64,000 nucleotides of DNA from Trichosphaerium sp. ATCC 40318 (Eukaryota; Discosea; Flabellinia; Trichosidae), in contig JALMLS010000015.1 of the NCBI GenBank assembly GCA_038496445.1, positions 1-64,000 of the forward strand, written 5' to 3'. The notes beneath the pieces were generated by a model. It was not told the DNA's origin. It ran no database searches and saw only the letters and a program-made list of their open reading frames with translations. Every line of letters begins with the position of its first letter. Within the stretch, counting starts at the first letter, position 1. This document shows, in pieces, positions 47,298-58,999 of the stretch. The translations under genes were made by a program, and so were the position numbers.

Positions 47298-50200
47298 ATG
47301 TCTGAAATAGAAACCTTACCAGCATCCAAACGTCCAAAGACAACCGTTCAGGTCTTTGACCAAGCCCCACGCGCCAATGTTATGGAACCTCAAGGTTGGG
47401 GCAGTACGCACAAGCGAACAATGGTAGTAAATGATGCTTCATCAAGTCAACCACAGAAAAAACGTCCAAAGGTACCATAGCGCATGCAACGTGCAAGAAC
47501 AGAGTGTAAAGGCTCCAGATGAAGTTCTTTGCCGCATTTTTTGTAAATGTTTTTTGTAAAATTTTTTTTTTGTTGCAAGTACCCTCTAACGTCATAAAAA
47601 GGTGGAGTATGTATGTGAGGGCTGCGGAAAAATTATGGACAGCTCGCAAAGAAAAGCAGCTCATTGCAAAGGATGTCAAGTAAGTCATCCCACCATTCTC
47701 TAGAACAAATCACCACTTCGTTAGTTCACGGAGAATCCTGACATTTCCTTAGCCGTATCAAAAGTGGAAATACGGTGATGCATATCACCGTAAGCGCAAT
47801 AACAGGACGAAACGCAAGCCTAGACGTAGTGATTACGACACTACTTATAATTTTTCTGGACGAGAGACAGCTAAGAGGGTAGGAAACCGCCAACGAACAA
47901 CAAGAATAATTTATCAAAAAAAAATTAACTTATTTCTAGCGACGTAGCGCAAAATTAATTCCAATATATGGCTACAATGATATCTCTTGGATAGGTCCTC
48001 CGATTGAGTCGAGTAATGGTGCGTTTACTCGCTACACAGAAGAGTTTTTTTTAATTACAAGCTTTAGATGAAATAGGCGAAGATATGCATTACCCTGGTG
48101 TTGTATATGGCAATACGCGATACTATCTTGGTAAACTATGACGCTGAAGAAATTAAATTTTCTCACAAAAAAATTTGTAGGCGACTCCGTTTATCTTACC
48201 AGCGATAATGATGTCCCTTTTTTTGGAGAGATAACTGCTTTTACTGAAAGCGATGGCAGACCTCTTGTACAAACTGTGTACGTATTTGTTTTATCTTTTT
48301 TGATTTTTTTGTTTTTTTTCAACTATTTTTTTTTCGGTTTCTTTTTTAGGTTCGGCGAAGAATTATTTTTTTCTGATAACCTTGTAGATGGTATAATCGA
48401 TGGAGGGACCTTTCTGATGAAGCTATCGCAAAACACCCCGATGGTGGAAACCCAAACCCAAAAGAAGTTTTTGCTGGTTTCGAAAATGATACAAACCCAG
48501 TTGAGACCATAAGTTCGTATTGTTTATGCTTAAATAACATGCTTACGTATTTTTTAGTCAGTAAATGCAATGTTAAACCCTTAATTAAGATAAAAGATTT
48601 GTCAAGTTGGAAAACTCAAAAAGACCATTTTTTTTATCGGTATGACGGCCACAGGCTATTTCAATTTTTCTCTGGTTCTTCTCAACGTATACGTATTTAT
48701 AATGTGTTTAGTTTTTACTATTTGAATGGTGAGTTCTATGGCAAGGACGGCGTTTTATCTGAAGAAGAGAGAAATCTTATTGAAGGAAACAATACCGAGA
48801 ACCCCTATGGCGGTGATGCCTATAAAAACATTAGGCATCGTAGCTCTAAGCGCGGTAAGTAAAATACGTAAACCGTCAAAAAAGACTCATAAAAAACCTT
48901 CAGAAAGTGGTGCTCAGCCAACTGGAGATACTTGTAGTTGTATGCATGATGATAATTCTGCCGAGAAATTGCAGTACTTTCACTCAGCGGGAGACAACGG
49001 CGCTACATATACCATGTATCGCTGTATGCCATATAGAGATAGCTCTCAACCATTCGAGATGCAGGTACGTACTAACCTACAAAACTAGAAACACAAAAAA
49101 AAAAAAAGAATGTTTCTCCGTTAAAAAATTTCTCCGACTTGTGATATTTTCCTATGCCGTTGTAACTTTGTAACATTATTAGATATGGAGCAATGTCGGT
49201 TTTTTGATGGACTTTCATTCTCATCTTTCTCAAAACGAAGTTATTGGTATGCTTGCTGGTCGTTGGAATAAGGAAACAAAAAGTACGTTAGCGTCATCAC
49301 AATTTTTTTTTAATCTCGTTTTGCCTTGTTCCACAAAATTGCTACTCCGAACTTTTTTTTTCCACTTTAAACCGGCGAGTGTTTAGTGTACTACGCCTAC
49401 TTTTATGTGGCCAAAATACCTCTTCACATCGCTTCTCATAAGATTAGAACTGGATATCATACGCGCATACCCTGGACAGATTGCTAGTGGGACAGGAGAT
49501 GATATGAACGTTGAGTTTGATGTTATTTCGCAAGTAGCAACAAATGAGGAGATTCTAAACGCAGGAATGCAAGTAGTTGGTTGGTATCACTCCCATACAA
49601 ATTTTCACGTGAGTTCTATCGTATTAAAATTATGACGGGGTTGAAGTTGCAACTTCAAATCTTTTTTTGTTTCAAACATTCACTTACTTGTACCCAAGCC
49701 TGATCCATCCTATCGGGATATTGAAGTGCACACGAATCATCAAGTAATGTTTAATAATGATAACCAACCTTTTATTGGTGGTATCAATGGTAAGATATCT
49801 TGGTTTTTTTTCGTTTCCACGTGAAATTGCACGTGGTTTTTTTTTGAAACTTGTAAATTTTTTTTTTCCTTACCTTCTTTTCAAGGTACTTACGATGAGC
49901 GTCTTTTGACGCCAGAGTCTGTATGTAATTGGTTTTGTGTGAGGAGTTCAACCAAACCTGGTGCACAAGGTATACCTATGAAGCTTTTCTTTGAAGAAGT
50001 TAAGCAGGATGCACTTACAGACCACGAATTAAAGACAATTGTACGTTCGCAAATTTCCTAGTTTTGGACTTCTTACCAGAAAACCAATCCTTGGCGGATA
50101 CTTCTGTCATTGGATTACGATCCATTACAATGCGTACCCTAAGAGAGTCTTGTTGAGTACCTCAACTCAGCGTTAATCCTTTGAGGATCCCTTGAATAAG

Positions 50201-50963
50201 CTTTTTTTGGGTTTGATTTTAGCTTGTTGATTGTTTTATCATTTAGGAAGAATTGATCAATCGTTATAAGAATGATCCATCAAAGACTGACTTTAAGGAA
50301 GTGTGGCGGTATGAGAAAAACCAAGATGCAGGCGAAGAGTCATCTACAAAGTCAAGTAACTCTGGTGGTGATTCAGGAAGTTCCAAGACTAGTACAAGTT
50401 CTAGTGAGGAGAATAAGGAAGTTTCACGTACGTGCTTTACCTTCTATTTCTGGACTGTTTTGGAAAACGAAAAGTTTTTTGAAATTACTTTTTTACGAGC
50501 TCGTAAATTGATGGTTTAAGTCATTTCTACTGGTTGTACATTATCTATTACACACTTAAAAATGGTGCAAGGGATTCACCCTTTAAACCAATTGAATACT
50601 GTTTTGAAGCCTTCTTTTCTATTTTTTTTCTTGTTTTTATTTTTGCATGAGTTGTACTAACTTTTTGATTTTAAAGAAAGCGAAGCTCCAACAAAGAGTC
50701 TTCAAGAATTATTTATTCAAGTTAGAAAAGCTGAGAAAAAGATTAGACGTATAAAGGCTAAGATAAGCGAGATTGAAGATCAAGAACAGCGTGATGCTGA
50801 ACGTGCTGAGTTAGCTAAAGGGACACCTGTAACTTTTGCTGATAAGCTTCGATTTTCTTTATCAAAGAAGCTTCCTGAAGCTTATGGTTGTGATGAAACA
50901 GCTCTAATCGTGGAGAATATTCTTAAACGTGTTGAGCTCGCTTGGAAGAACCCTGGACATTGA
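47298..50963 (+). CDS. MPND-like JAMM deubiquitinase with Cys knuckle and BAH domain
   Basis: MPN+ enzymes of the MPND/MYSM1 group cut ubiquitin with a JAMM zinc site. The N-terminus (MSEIETLPASKRPKTTVQVF; an in-frame ATG at 47259 is possible) is followed by a Cys/His knuckle, CEGCGKIMDSSQRKAAHCKG plus C. A BAH domain follows: GDSVYLTSDNDVPFFGEITA, VQTVWYNRWRDL, PKEVFAGFENDTNPVETI and ISKCNVKPL. The MPN domain has MDFHSHLSQNEVIGMLAGRW, then LDIIRAYPGQ and VVGWYHSHTNFHPDPSYRD, which gives HSH-x7-S-x2-D and the upstream Glu, so it should be active. A helical C-terminus ends VELAWKNPGH. BAH domains bind nucleosomes or histone marks, so chromatin is the likely site. Exon edges between 48780 and 48900 are approximate. 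Confidence 0.85.
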
Positions 50964-51732
50964 CATTGATATTGATATTTTTGGCCTTTGTCTTGATTTT
51001 TTTGGTTCCATCAAAAAAAATAGAAAAAAAAAATATGTAAATGATTTTCACGTTGTGTACGGTGTGGATGATTTTATAATTATCTAATATCTTTGCACAA
51101 CTAATCCCTATATGTGGAGAATAATGTATATTAATAACTTGGATCGGTGGTGTAAATAAAAAAAAATTGTGTTATCCTTTGTATACTACAAATCTCTTAA
51201 TTAACAGCCCGATTACGGACCTCACAGTCACAGCGTATCAATAGCAAGCGCCTAATTTGTCAATATCATAGCACAGTGGGCACATTAAACTGTGGCGAAG
51301 CTTTCATATCGTGTTTGCAAACGCAGGAAGCCATTGACTTTTATATGTCGAAAAAGTACTTATTTTCGTTTGGACATAACTCATAACTACATGTTCCACT
51401 GTTCTCCTGAGGCGCACTAATGAACGAACACATATCATAAATTAACAGGAATTATTAGAATTTACTGTAGAGTGTGTTATAGTCTTTAAACATAAGCAAT
51501 ATTAAATATCTACCAAAAACTTGCTATATTTAGAAACAACTTGCTAGAAATGGAAAGATTGAAATGTCAAAAAACGTTATTCAAAAACTTACGCAACCAA
51601 CAACACCACACCTCTTAAAAACAACTATAAACTATGGAACCTGAACCACAGAGAAGAGTACGCTACTTTTGCGAACAAACTAGCAACCACAGAGCTAAAC
51701 TAACAAGAGTGTAGTTTAACGGCGTACCTGCA
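50964..51732. other. Intergenic region upstream of the YwqK-repeat gene
   Basis: The left side carries A-rich 3' sequence. The segment 51241-51303 is similar, in reverse complement, to 21701-21763 upstream of the F-box/DGHH gene. The rest has no open frame. The promoter of the gene at 51733 is presumably in the last 200 bp. Confidence 0.45.
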
Positions 51733-53178
51733 ATGACTTCATTAACATCAATCCCTGGAGAATTGCAAAGGCATATGATGGCTCTAGATCATAGACTGGA
51801 CATCATATGGCCATTGATATCCAAACAAGCGGCTATATCAACACGCTATGACTGTGAATTGAAGCGGCACAGGACGTGGAAAAGATGGAGTGGAGATGCA
51901 CAACTTATCGCTCAGTATCTTTTCAAGAACGGTAAACCAGTAGGCAAGGGTAATGAATGGGTAGATGGTGTCGTAGTATCAGAGTCGAACTATGTCGAAG
52001 GCCATTCACATGGGAACTGCAACACGTATTTTAAAAGTGGGCAATTGAAGTGCCATCTGCCTTACGTCAACGGAAAAAGAGAAGGAGAGTTTCAGCGCTA
52101 TTACGAGAATGGACAATTGTTAGAATCCGGTATGTATGGCAACGACAAGCGACAAGGATTGTATAAGCGGTATTACGAGGATGGAAAATTGGCTGAGAGC
52201 TGTATGTACAGAGACTATAACCTAGAAGGAGAGCGGACTATCTTCCTGAAAAAAGGGGAGTGCTACTACTGTTCTGAGTGCTGTACTTACGCCAACGATA
52301 AGCGTAACGGGCCCTGCAAGACTTACCGAATCGATGGGGTATTATATGAGGATTTTGTATATGCCAACGGTGTGCTACACGGGCCACATCGGAGATGGCA
52401 CAGCAATGGTAATGTTATGATTCTCACCAATTTTGTATACGGAATCAAACACGGGGAGTGCAAGTTTTGGCATTCCAATGGTAACTTGGAAAGGCAACTC
52501 AACCTTGTGAACAACGTACAGCAAGGAGAGAACAAGGGGTATTTTGAGGATGGTACTTTATGGCAACACTCGGACTATGAGAACGACAAACAAGATGGAT
52601 TATGTAGTCAATGGTATTCCAATGGTGAATTGGAGTACGAGTGCCACTATGCCAATGGCTTACTTCATGGCGAATTCAAGCAATATAGCGACAACGGCCA
52701 GCTTGTAGAGCACTTTCACTATGCTCAAGGTAAAAAGCACGGCGAAGGAAAAGTTTGGTATGATAATGGGACGTTAAAGGCTCATTATTATCACGTCAAC
52801 GGTAAATATAACAGAGAGAGGAAGGACTACTATGATAACGGACTTATAAAGGCTCATTGTCATTACCTCAATGGTGACTATCATGGACGGTCAAAGAAAT
52901 GGTTTGACAATGGTATAGTTTTAATGGATACTACATACTCAAACGGTTTAAAAGATGGAGCATACAGAGAATGGTACAAAACCGGTGTTTTGAGTGAGGA
53001 ATGTACATATAGAAACGGTAAAAAAGAAGGAGTTTTCAGGCAATGGAGTCCGGATAATTATTTGACAAAGGAATGCACCTTTGTCAATAATCATCTTGAT
53101 GGAGTACACACGTCGTATTCAGGAAGGCGCGGACCAATTATTACTTTGTACAAAGATGGTGAAAAAGTTGAGAAATAA
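51733..53178 (+). CDS. YwqK-type (MORN_2-like) repeat protein with F-box-like N-terminus
   Basis: A single exon of 481 residues. The N-terminus MTSLTSIPGELQRHMMALDH with IIWPLISKQ looks like a short F-box. The rest is about sixteen repeats of the pattern 'xxYxNGxLxxxxxYxNGxxxGxxxxWY': for example GECKFWHSNGNLERQLNLVN, GLCSQWYSNGELEYECHYAN and GEGKVWYDNGTLKAHYYHVN. These repeats form extended beta-hairpin sheets. In bacteria they are listed as YwqK antitoxin-like, and giant viruses and protists carry long arrays of them. Lack of introns and repeat type suggest horizontal ancestry, by inference. It converges with the F-box/LRR gene only 61 bp away. Broken relatives lie at 18446-19565. Confidence 0.82.
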   Translation: MTSLTSIPGELQRHMMALDHRLDIIWPLISKQAAISTRYDCELKRHRTWKRWSGDAQLIAQYLFKNGKPVGKGNEWVDGVVVSESNYVEGHSHGNCNTYFKSGQLKCHLPYVNGKREGEFQRYYENGQLLESGMYGNDKRQGLYKRYYEDGKLAESCMYRDYNLEGERTIFLKKGECYYCSECCTYANDKRNGPCKTYRIDGVLYEDFVYANGVLHGPHRRWHSNGNVMILTNFVYGIKHGECKFWHSNGNLERQLNLVNNVQQGENKGYFEDGTLWQHSDYENDKQDGLCSQWYSNGELEYECHYANGLLHGEFKQYSDNGQLVEHFHYAQGKKHGEGKVWYDNGTLKAHYYHVNGKYNRERKDYYDNGLIKAHCHYLNGDYHGRSKKWFDNGIVLMDTTYSNGLKDGAYREWYKTGVLSEECTYRNGKKEGVFRQWSPDNYLTKECTFVNNHLDGVHTSYSGRRGPIITLYKDGEKVEK

Positions 53179-53239
53179 TTGACGTGGAGCTTGCAGAGAT
53201 CCTGTAAATTTAACTAAGAAAAAAATATCTTTTTATTCA

Positions 53240-54693
53240 CTAGCACAACGCTCTTTCAATGAACATATGTCTGTAAGTTGCAGGTTCAGCAGACTCCAAG
53301 TCGAACGATATGAGAGCATCAGTAGACAATTCAACGAAGCGAAGACCTGGCACTGCGTTGACACCTTCATTTGTCACATGCTCACAATATCTAATACCGA
53401 GCGCATGTACATTTTTTAGTGCTTTGATTCCTTTGTCTGTCACTGATGTGTCAGCTAGATTAATGGCATAAACGCCCGCTAGTGCTTTGATTCCTTTGTC
53501 TGTCACTGAAGTGTGGGAAAGGTCAATAGCATAAACACCTGCAAGCGCCTCAATACCCTCATCTGTAACTGAAGTATGCCCAAGGTGAATAGTATGAACT
53601 CCAGCAAGTGCTTTGATACCCTCATCTGTCACTAGTGTATCATCAAGGTAAATTGTATGAATACCTTTGAGTGTTTTAATACCTTCATCTGTCACTGAAG
53701 TACTACCGAGGTAAATAGCATGAACTACATTAAGTACTTTGAGACAGTCATCTGTTACTGATGTGTCAGCTAGATTGATTGTATGAACGCCACTTAGTGC
53801 TTTGATGCCTTCGTCTGTCACATTTGGACAGGCTACAAGGTGAATGGTATGAATGCCAGCAAGTGCTTTGACGCCATCATCTGATACTGAAGTCGAGCAA
53901 AGGTGTATTGTGTGAACCCCAGACAATGCCTTGATACCCTCATCTGTCACATGTTTACAACGGTCAAGACAAATAGTGTGGACACCTGCAAGCTCTTTAA
54001 GATCAAAGTCATTGATGACACTACTTTCTTTGTATGCTTCAGAGGTACTTCTTCTAAAATCTGTATCAATAGTACGACACCCAGATAACAAAGAAAATAA
54101 TGTATTGTTCTCTACTTTCATGACAACAGTAGTATTGTTCATTACACCGTTGTATTGTCTAACCTTGAGAATGTCTGGAATGTCATAAATGTAGATCTTC
54201 TTGTATCCAACAACATCGTGGATGATATCAGCCATCAAACGACAAGATTGAACAACAGCAAATCTTGTTTTTGCATCTGTATGATTTAGAATTGTTGAAA
54301 TAACTTCTGGTGGGAAATTGAGAATGTTCGGGGATGAAACTGTTGTATGTGATCTTAATTTAGTGCGTTAGTACACTTTAACCACACTATTTTTGTAACT
54401 TACATCTGTTTGCGCTTTGTTGCCTCTATATCATTGGATTGTGGACGCTTTGGCGTATGAGCGTTATTAGAATGCTCTTGACGCTGTTTGGTTATTTTAG
54501 AAACTGTTTCCGCGTTATTAAAGAGATACTCATCTAGTTGCACGATAAGGCTTGTGTTTGCATTGTTTAAGATGGTTTCAAGCTGGTTTATAAACGTTTT
54601 ATGTTGTTCTGTACTTATTTTACTCAACGTTTCACCATGGTTCTTTTTGTAGTATGAGATTACTTGCTCAACGGAAACACCCAGACAACTCAT
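53240..54693 (-). CDS. F-box/leucine-rich-repeat protein (GVHTIxL type)
   Basis: Two exons, 54693-54404 and 54353-53240, joined by a 50-nt intron with GTAAGT donor, TACTAAC branch site and AAG acceptor, give 467 residues. Exon 1 encodes MSCLGVSVEQVISYYKKNHG and a Gln/Lys-rich segment. Exon 2 opens with an F-box (ILNFPPEVISTILNHTDAKT, FAVVQSCRLMADII) and continues YKKIYIYDIPDILKVRQYN. About ten repeats of 22-24 residues follow (VTDEGIKALAGVHTIHLGHT type), a cysteine-poor form of the AMN1-like LRR. The protein would recruit a substrate to an SCF ubiquitin ligase. The repeat resembles arrays in giant-virus LRR proteins (from memory). The spliced intron shows that the gene is domesticated or eukaryotic in origin. 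Decayed copies lie at 18184-18445, 19220-19317 and 20338-21315. Confidence 0.85.
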
Positions 54694-55079
54694 TGATCGC
54701 TTGTTTACAAATTGAGAATTGCGAGCTTAATAATGTTGACTTAATCTTACCTTAACCACCCGATTTGTCATGCCAAATATGTCAATGGTGCCAGCTTTGA
54801 AAGTATAGTGGTTCGTTAAGATCAGTGTTTGCTAGCTGCGTAATATGTGGATCATGCTGAAAATAGTATTGTATACAATTCGACAAAAACTGATTTGATA
54901 TTGAATTCTATTGGACTCTGTACACGTTTCTCTATTCTCATGAGCATCTTGTCATTTTGTGGTGTTTTATGAATTATCAAGAGTTTTCCTAGGTTAGATA
55001 AATAGAGTCAATAACATAGGTAATGAGTGTACATGAGAAGTTTTATTGTTACTTGTTTTTTTGCCATGTTTTGATCCAC
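54694..55079. other. Upstream region of the F-box/LRR gene
   Basis: Separates this gene from the 3' end of the beta-helix gene; both are on the minus strand. No gene or repeat is visible. Confidence 0.4.
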
Positions 55080-58000
55080 TTAATGGTTTGTAGATTCTAT
55101 AGAACCTAGTGGTAGTCTTTGCCTCTTACTTTGTTCCCTTGTAACATAGAAGTATATACCGAGGGCTGCAGCCACAACGATTACTACCATCAATGCAGAA
55201 ATACCCACAGCAATTGGCATTGCATTGGAAGATTTGGACGCCTTGCAAAAGTCCAATACAACTAAGGCATGTATACTGTTACCTTTAAAAGAAAAGCGTT
55301 AATGAAAACAGTACAAGCATAATTATAAACTGAGAATTAACTTAAAGAAAAACTCATCATTTTTAACAGGTCACGTGACAGCAAAAAAAACCTCCATCAA
55401 CTAATTTGAAGGTGTTGCTGGAAACAGATTGAATAGAAGATGGAATGAAAAGTGCACATTGGCTTCGTTCTTACCTTTCTTTGATAATTGTGGTTCTGCA
55501 CATGTTTCCTCTTGAAACCTGACTTCAATATCATTGATATCGATGTCTTTGCAAGCAAATTGGTTGAATCTGAAAATCTCAATGCTCTCTTGGGTTGAAA
55601 TGATGCTATTGTTCAAAACAACCACACCTTGAACTTCAAGACAACCGTTCACATCAATAAATGTGTTTTCGTCAATATATAAGACAATTCCATCAGATAT
55701 TGTTAGGTCACCTGAACAAGAAGAACATCAGTTAAAGTGCTGTTAATATAAAAACATAAAACGGAAAAAGTACTTGCCTGTCACTAATACTTTTGCTCCA
55801 ACTAACTTTGTCTCGTTTACTAATCTATAGTTACCTACTACAACACTTGTGCCGTTAACACAAGTAGAAGCTATAGCATCTATACTGATACAACTAGGTT
55901 CTGAAGGCGATTCAGTAGGAGACGCTGTTGGTGTGGTTATAGGAGACTCCACTGGTGCACTTGTAGTTGGAGGGACTACTGGAGCATTTGTTGTAGGTGC
56001 ACTAGTTGTTGGAGACACCACTGGAGCATTTGTTGTTGGTGCGCTAGTTGTTGGAGCACTAGTTGTTGGAGCATTTGTTGTTGGCGCACTTGTTGTTGGT
56101 GCATTTGTTGTTGGTGCGCTAGTTGTTGGAGCATTTGTTGTTGGAGCACTAGTTGTTGGAGCACTAGTTGTTGGCGCACTTGTTGTTGGTGCATTTGTTG
56201 TTGGTGCACTTGTTGTTGGCGCACTTGTTGTTGGTGCACTTGTTGTTGGCGGCGGTGCCACATATTCGTGGAGTCCTAAACGTTTAAATTAGCTACACAG
56301 CAACTGTTGTACTAAATATCATGATTTGTAAAACGTAAAATGATTTGTTTTCTACAGTGTTGTTGGAAATTAAGCAAGGTTTTAGTACCAATTGTTGGAG
56401 TTGCACTTCTTGGTTCTCCCCAATAGTCAGTAGCCTCACTTGTTACTACACCACTACCAACTAAACTTGAAGTTGAAGATACACGAACACCAAGAGGACT
56501 TGTTGGAGCGCCAACAAAATTTGAAGCGTAGTTGTAATTTGCTCCAGAGTTAAAGTTAGTAACTGTTAGTACTGGTCCATCAAAATTGTTATCAGTAATA
56601 TCCCATCCTATAAAACCTTATCAGCGAGATTTTTGTATGTTTCGATTGTCAGTCTAACCTGATTCTATTATTCCTGAACTTGCTGTGTACGCTCTACAAC
56701 CATTTATAAGTTAAATTTCACTTCACAAAAACAAGCAAGAAAAATCCAGGAAATGTGTAACGTTGGAAAATAAATGAGCAAACGCCAAAGAAATCCACAA
56801 ATTACGGCTTTTGTAAATCCATTTTCCGAAAAGGGGTAAAGTACATACCCGGCGAAATTATTGTTTTTGACTTCATTAGTTGCAGTTGCAGGATGTAGCT
56901 GGAATGCAGTGTTAACGTTATAGAATGTGTTATGGTAAAACTTAGAGTTTGTAAACAAGGCATAGTTAATAGCGTCTAAAGAAAAAACAGCTGGTAAGTT
57001 TGTGCACAAATCAAATAAAGTTTAGTGATTTTCGTACATGGTACATCATAACCAAAGCAATTCGTAACTGTTACGTTATCTCTCTCTACTATATATGATC
57101 TTGTATAAAACACTCCATAATCAAGAGCACTAGCAAGACCAATTGCAGGAAGTCCAGCTTCTCCGTTTGTCCATCCGACAATACAACTAATGTGAATGAA
57201 GAGTTAGTAACTGTCGTTTTTCATTCTTACAAAAAAGAAACAGAATAAAATAACAGCTATGTACCGAGTTACATAAACACCTGCGCAATGGAGAAATTCA
57301 AAACCCCTCCAAACATCTAGAATCTCAGTATTCCAAACATTCTACATGCAATTTGTTAGACTCTCGTTTCAGAAGAGCTGAAATCGTACAATATTTGTTC
57401 CACTAATTGAAATACCAGGTCCAGATACGAACGAAATCTTACAATCTACGATATCAATATTGGAGGAATCAGGGCTACCCCGATACGTCTGAATGCCTTT
57501 TACAAAAAGTTAACAAACAAGTTCCTGTTTAATCTTATTGAAACGTACCAAAGCCTTCATTGTCCTCATCAAAATCATTTATCCATGTTGCTATCATAGC
57601 TGCTCCCTCTATTGTTACATTCGAGATAAGCATATCAGAACCATGTACTAAGATTCCAGTGTGTCCAATGTTGTATATTGTAACGTCTTCAACGCGAATA
57701 TTTGCACTCTGTTCAAGTGTAAGCCCTCTTCCTACTCGAAATTAAACGCCATAAGAATACCCACAAGTATTCCGAAATCATAAGCACGTGAATGCCTCGA
57801 CGAAAAAAAAAAACAAAACGCAAATATCAAGTTTTTCAATCACCAAAAGCGGAATCGACTACACACGCCATCGTATAACACATATATGTTTTTCGGATAT
57901 AGCGTACCTATACTGGTTCCAATAACAATGCCTGATATATAAAAGTAGTTACAGTTATTACACTGTACAACTGAGTTGTACAGATAATTTCGATTAACAT

Positions 58001-58713
58001 ATCGAGTGTAAGTGTTTGGTTCATCACCAGCTCCCCAAACAATATTAAAAACAGGTACCTCACCTACCAAAGACAGTTAGTAACATACTTAAATAGCAGA
58101 AACCCAGACAGTAGAGAGAAGTCAAGAATTCAATTTAAATAGAATTGAAAAAAAAGAACTTCTCTCAGGGACTTGTTCTTAGTTGGTTCGTTGTTGAACC
58201 TTTTGTGGTCTATCTATCGTTCAAATCGAACTATAACGAACTCTTGTTTTGTTTCGGGGTTTTACATACCAGGGTAGTTTCGTAATATTATAGGGTTAGC
58301 CAAAGTACCGCTAAAGCTTATTTGAGAGGCTTGATTTTGACCTGTGATTGTTTCTGTGTAGTTTCCACCTCTACACAGTATTTCATCTCCTGGATTGACT
58401 ACAGACGCGCTGTAAGCTGATTTGATCGAATCCCAAGGCCTGAGTGGTAATTATTAAATCGGCAATGAAAGTTCGTTAAAGCTCGTTTTTAGTGCTTTAG
58501 AGGTCCTGTTGATTGGTTCATTAAACGTATTCCAAAATAGGTGGTTCCAGTCTACAACAAGGCAAAGCGCAGCTACCAATAAAAAACACTACTAAATACC
58601 ACGTACGACGATATAGAACCAGAATTTAAAGGTAATCCTGTTGGCGAAATATAGTACAGCGTAGCGCTCACGTATACAGCAAAGCACAGTAATGATACAA
58701 GATGCAGTCGCAT
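55080..58713 (-). CDS. Type I surface protein: right-handed beta-helix with Thr/Pro repeat stalk
   Basis: The start at 58713 gives a signal peptide (MRLHLVSLLCFAVYVSATLY). Early exons have NPGDEILCRGGNYTETITGQ and NPIILRNYPGEVPVFN, the opening of pectate-lyase-like parallel beta-helix proteins, and then many short rungs (YISGIVIGTSIG, FYHNTFYNVNTAFQLHP, VKNNNFAGYV) in separate small exons. A repeat stalk of TTSAPTTNAP units follows at 56250-55980. After another conserved part (ISIDAIASTCVNGTSVVVGN) the C-terminus has one membrane segment (GISALMVVIVVAAALGIYFY) and a basic tail ending GSIESTNH. So it is a cell-surface protein with the helix outside, on an O-glycosylated stalk. Function could be adhesion or polysaccharide binding. 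I see no catalytic triad of a lyase. Confidence 0.75.
55980..56250 (-). repeat. Tandem Ala-Pro-Thr-Thr coding repeat
   Basis: Units of 15 bp, mostly in 30-bp pairs, encode TTSAP and TTNAP in alternation, with a few VVSP and VVPP variants at the right (C-terminal) side. Unit order is irregular and third positions vary between units, so the array has been shuffled by unequal exchange. It forms the stalk of the surface beta-helix protein. Confidence 0.9.
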
Positions 58714-58999
58714 AAGGTGCAAGCAAAAGGGATAATTAGCTAAAAAAGACGATATAAAGCAAAAACACCCAAGTCAAATTAGCACTTGGTCCAATAATAT
58801 CAAGCTACTTTTCTAACGCTGTTTGAACGATAAAACATTGGACAACAGTATAAAAGATACCGCTTTGTAACGGACTATCGCTACCCCTTTTTTTTCTGAC
58901 AATGTTGTTGAACATCCCTTTATTTTGCGTTATTGCAAACCCACCCCATTATAAATTACTAAGTGGTTGTACAACATGTTTTTTTTTTTTTATTACTGA

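Noticed and set aside
49204-49440. Frame reading VYYAYFYVAKIPLHIASH between MPN exons
   Set aside because: The neighbouring frame gives LELDIIRAYPGQ, which fits MPND after its first MPN helix; the other reading breaks the domain.
51733-53178. YwqK 'antitoxin' as evidence of a toxin-antitoxin module
   Set aside because: The name comes from bacterial annotation of the repeat. No toxin-like partner is present, and its neighbour is an F-box/LRR protein.
55849-56292. Plus-strand frame of GALVVGAFVVG repeats, apparently very hydrophobic
   Set aside because: It is the antisense of the TTSAPTTNAP stalk repeat; the minus-strand gene around it is complete and coherent.
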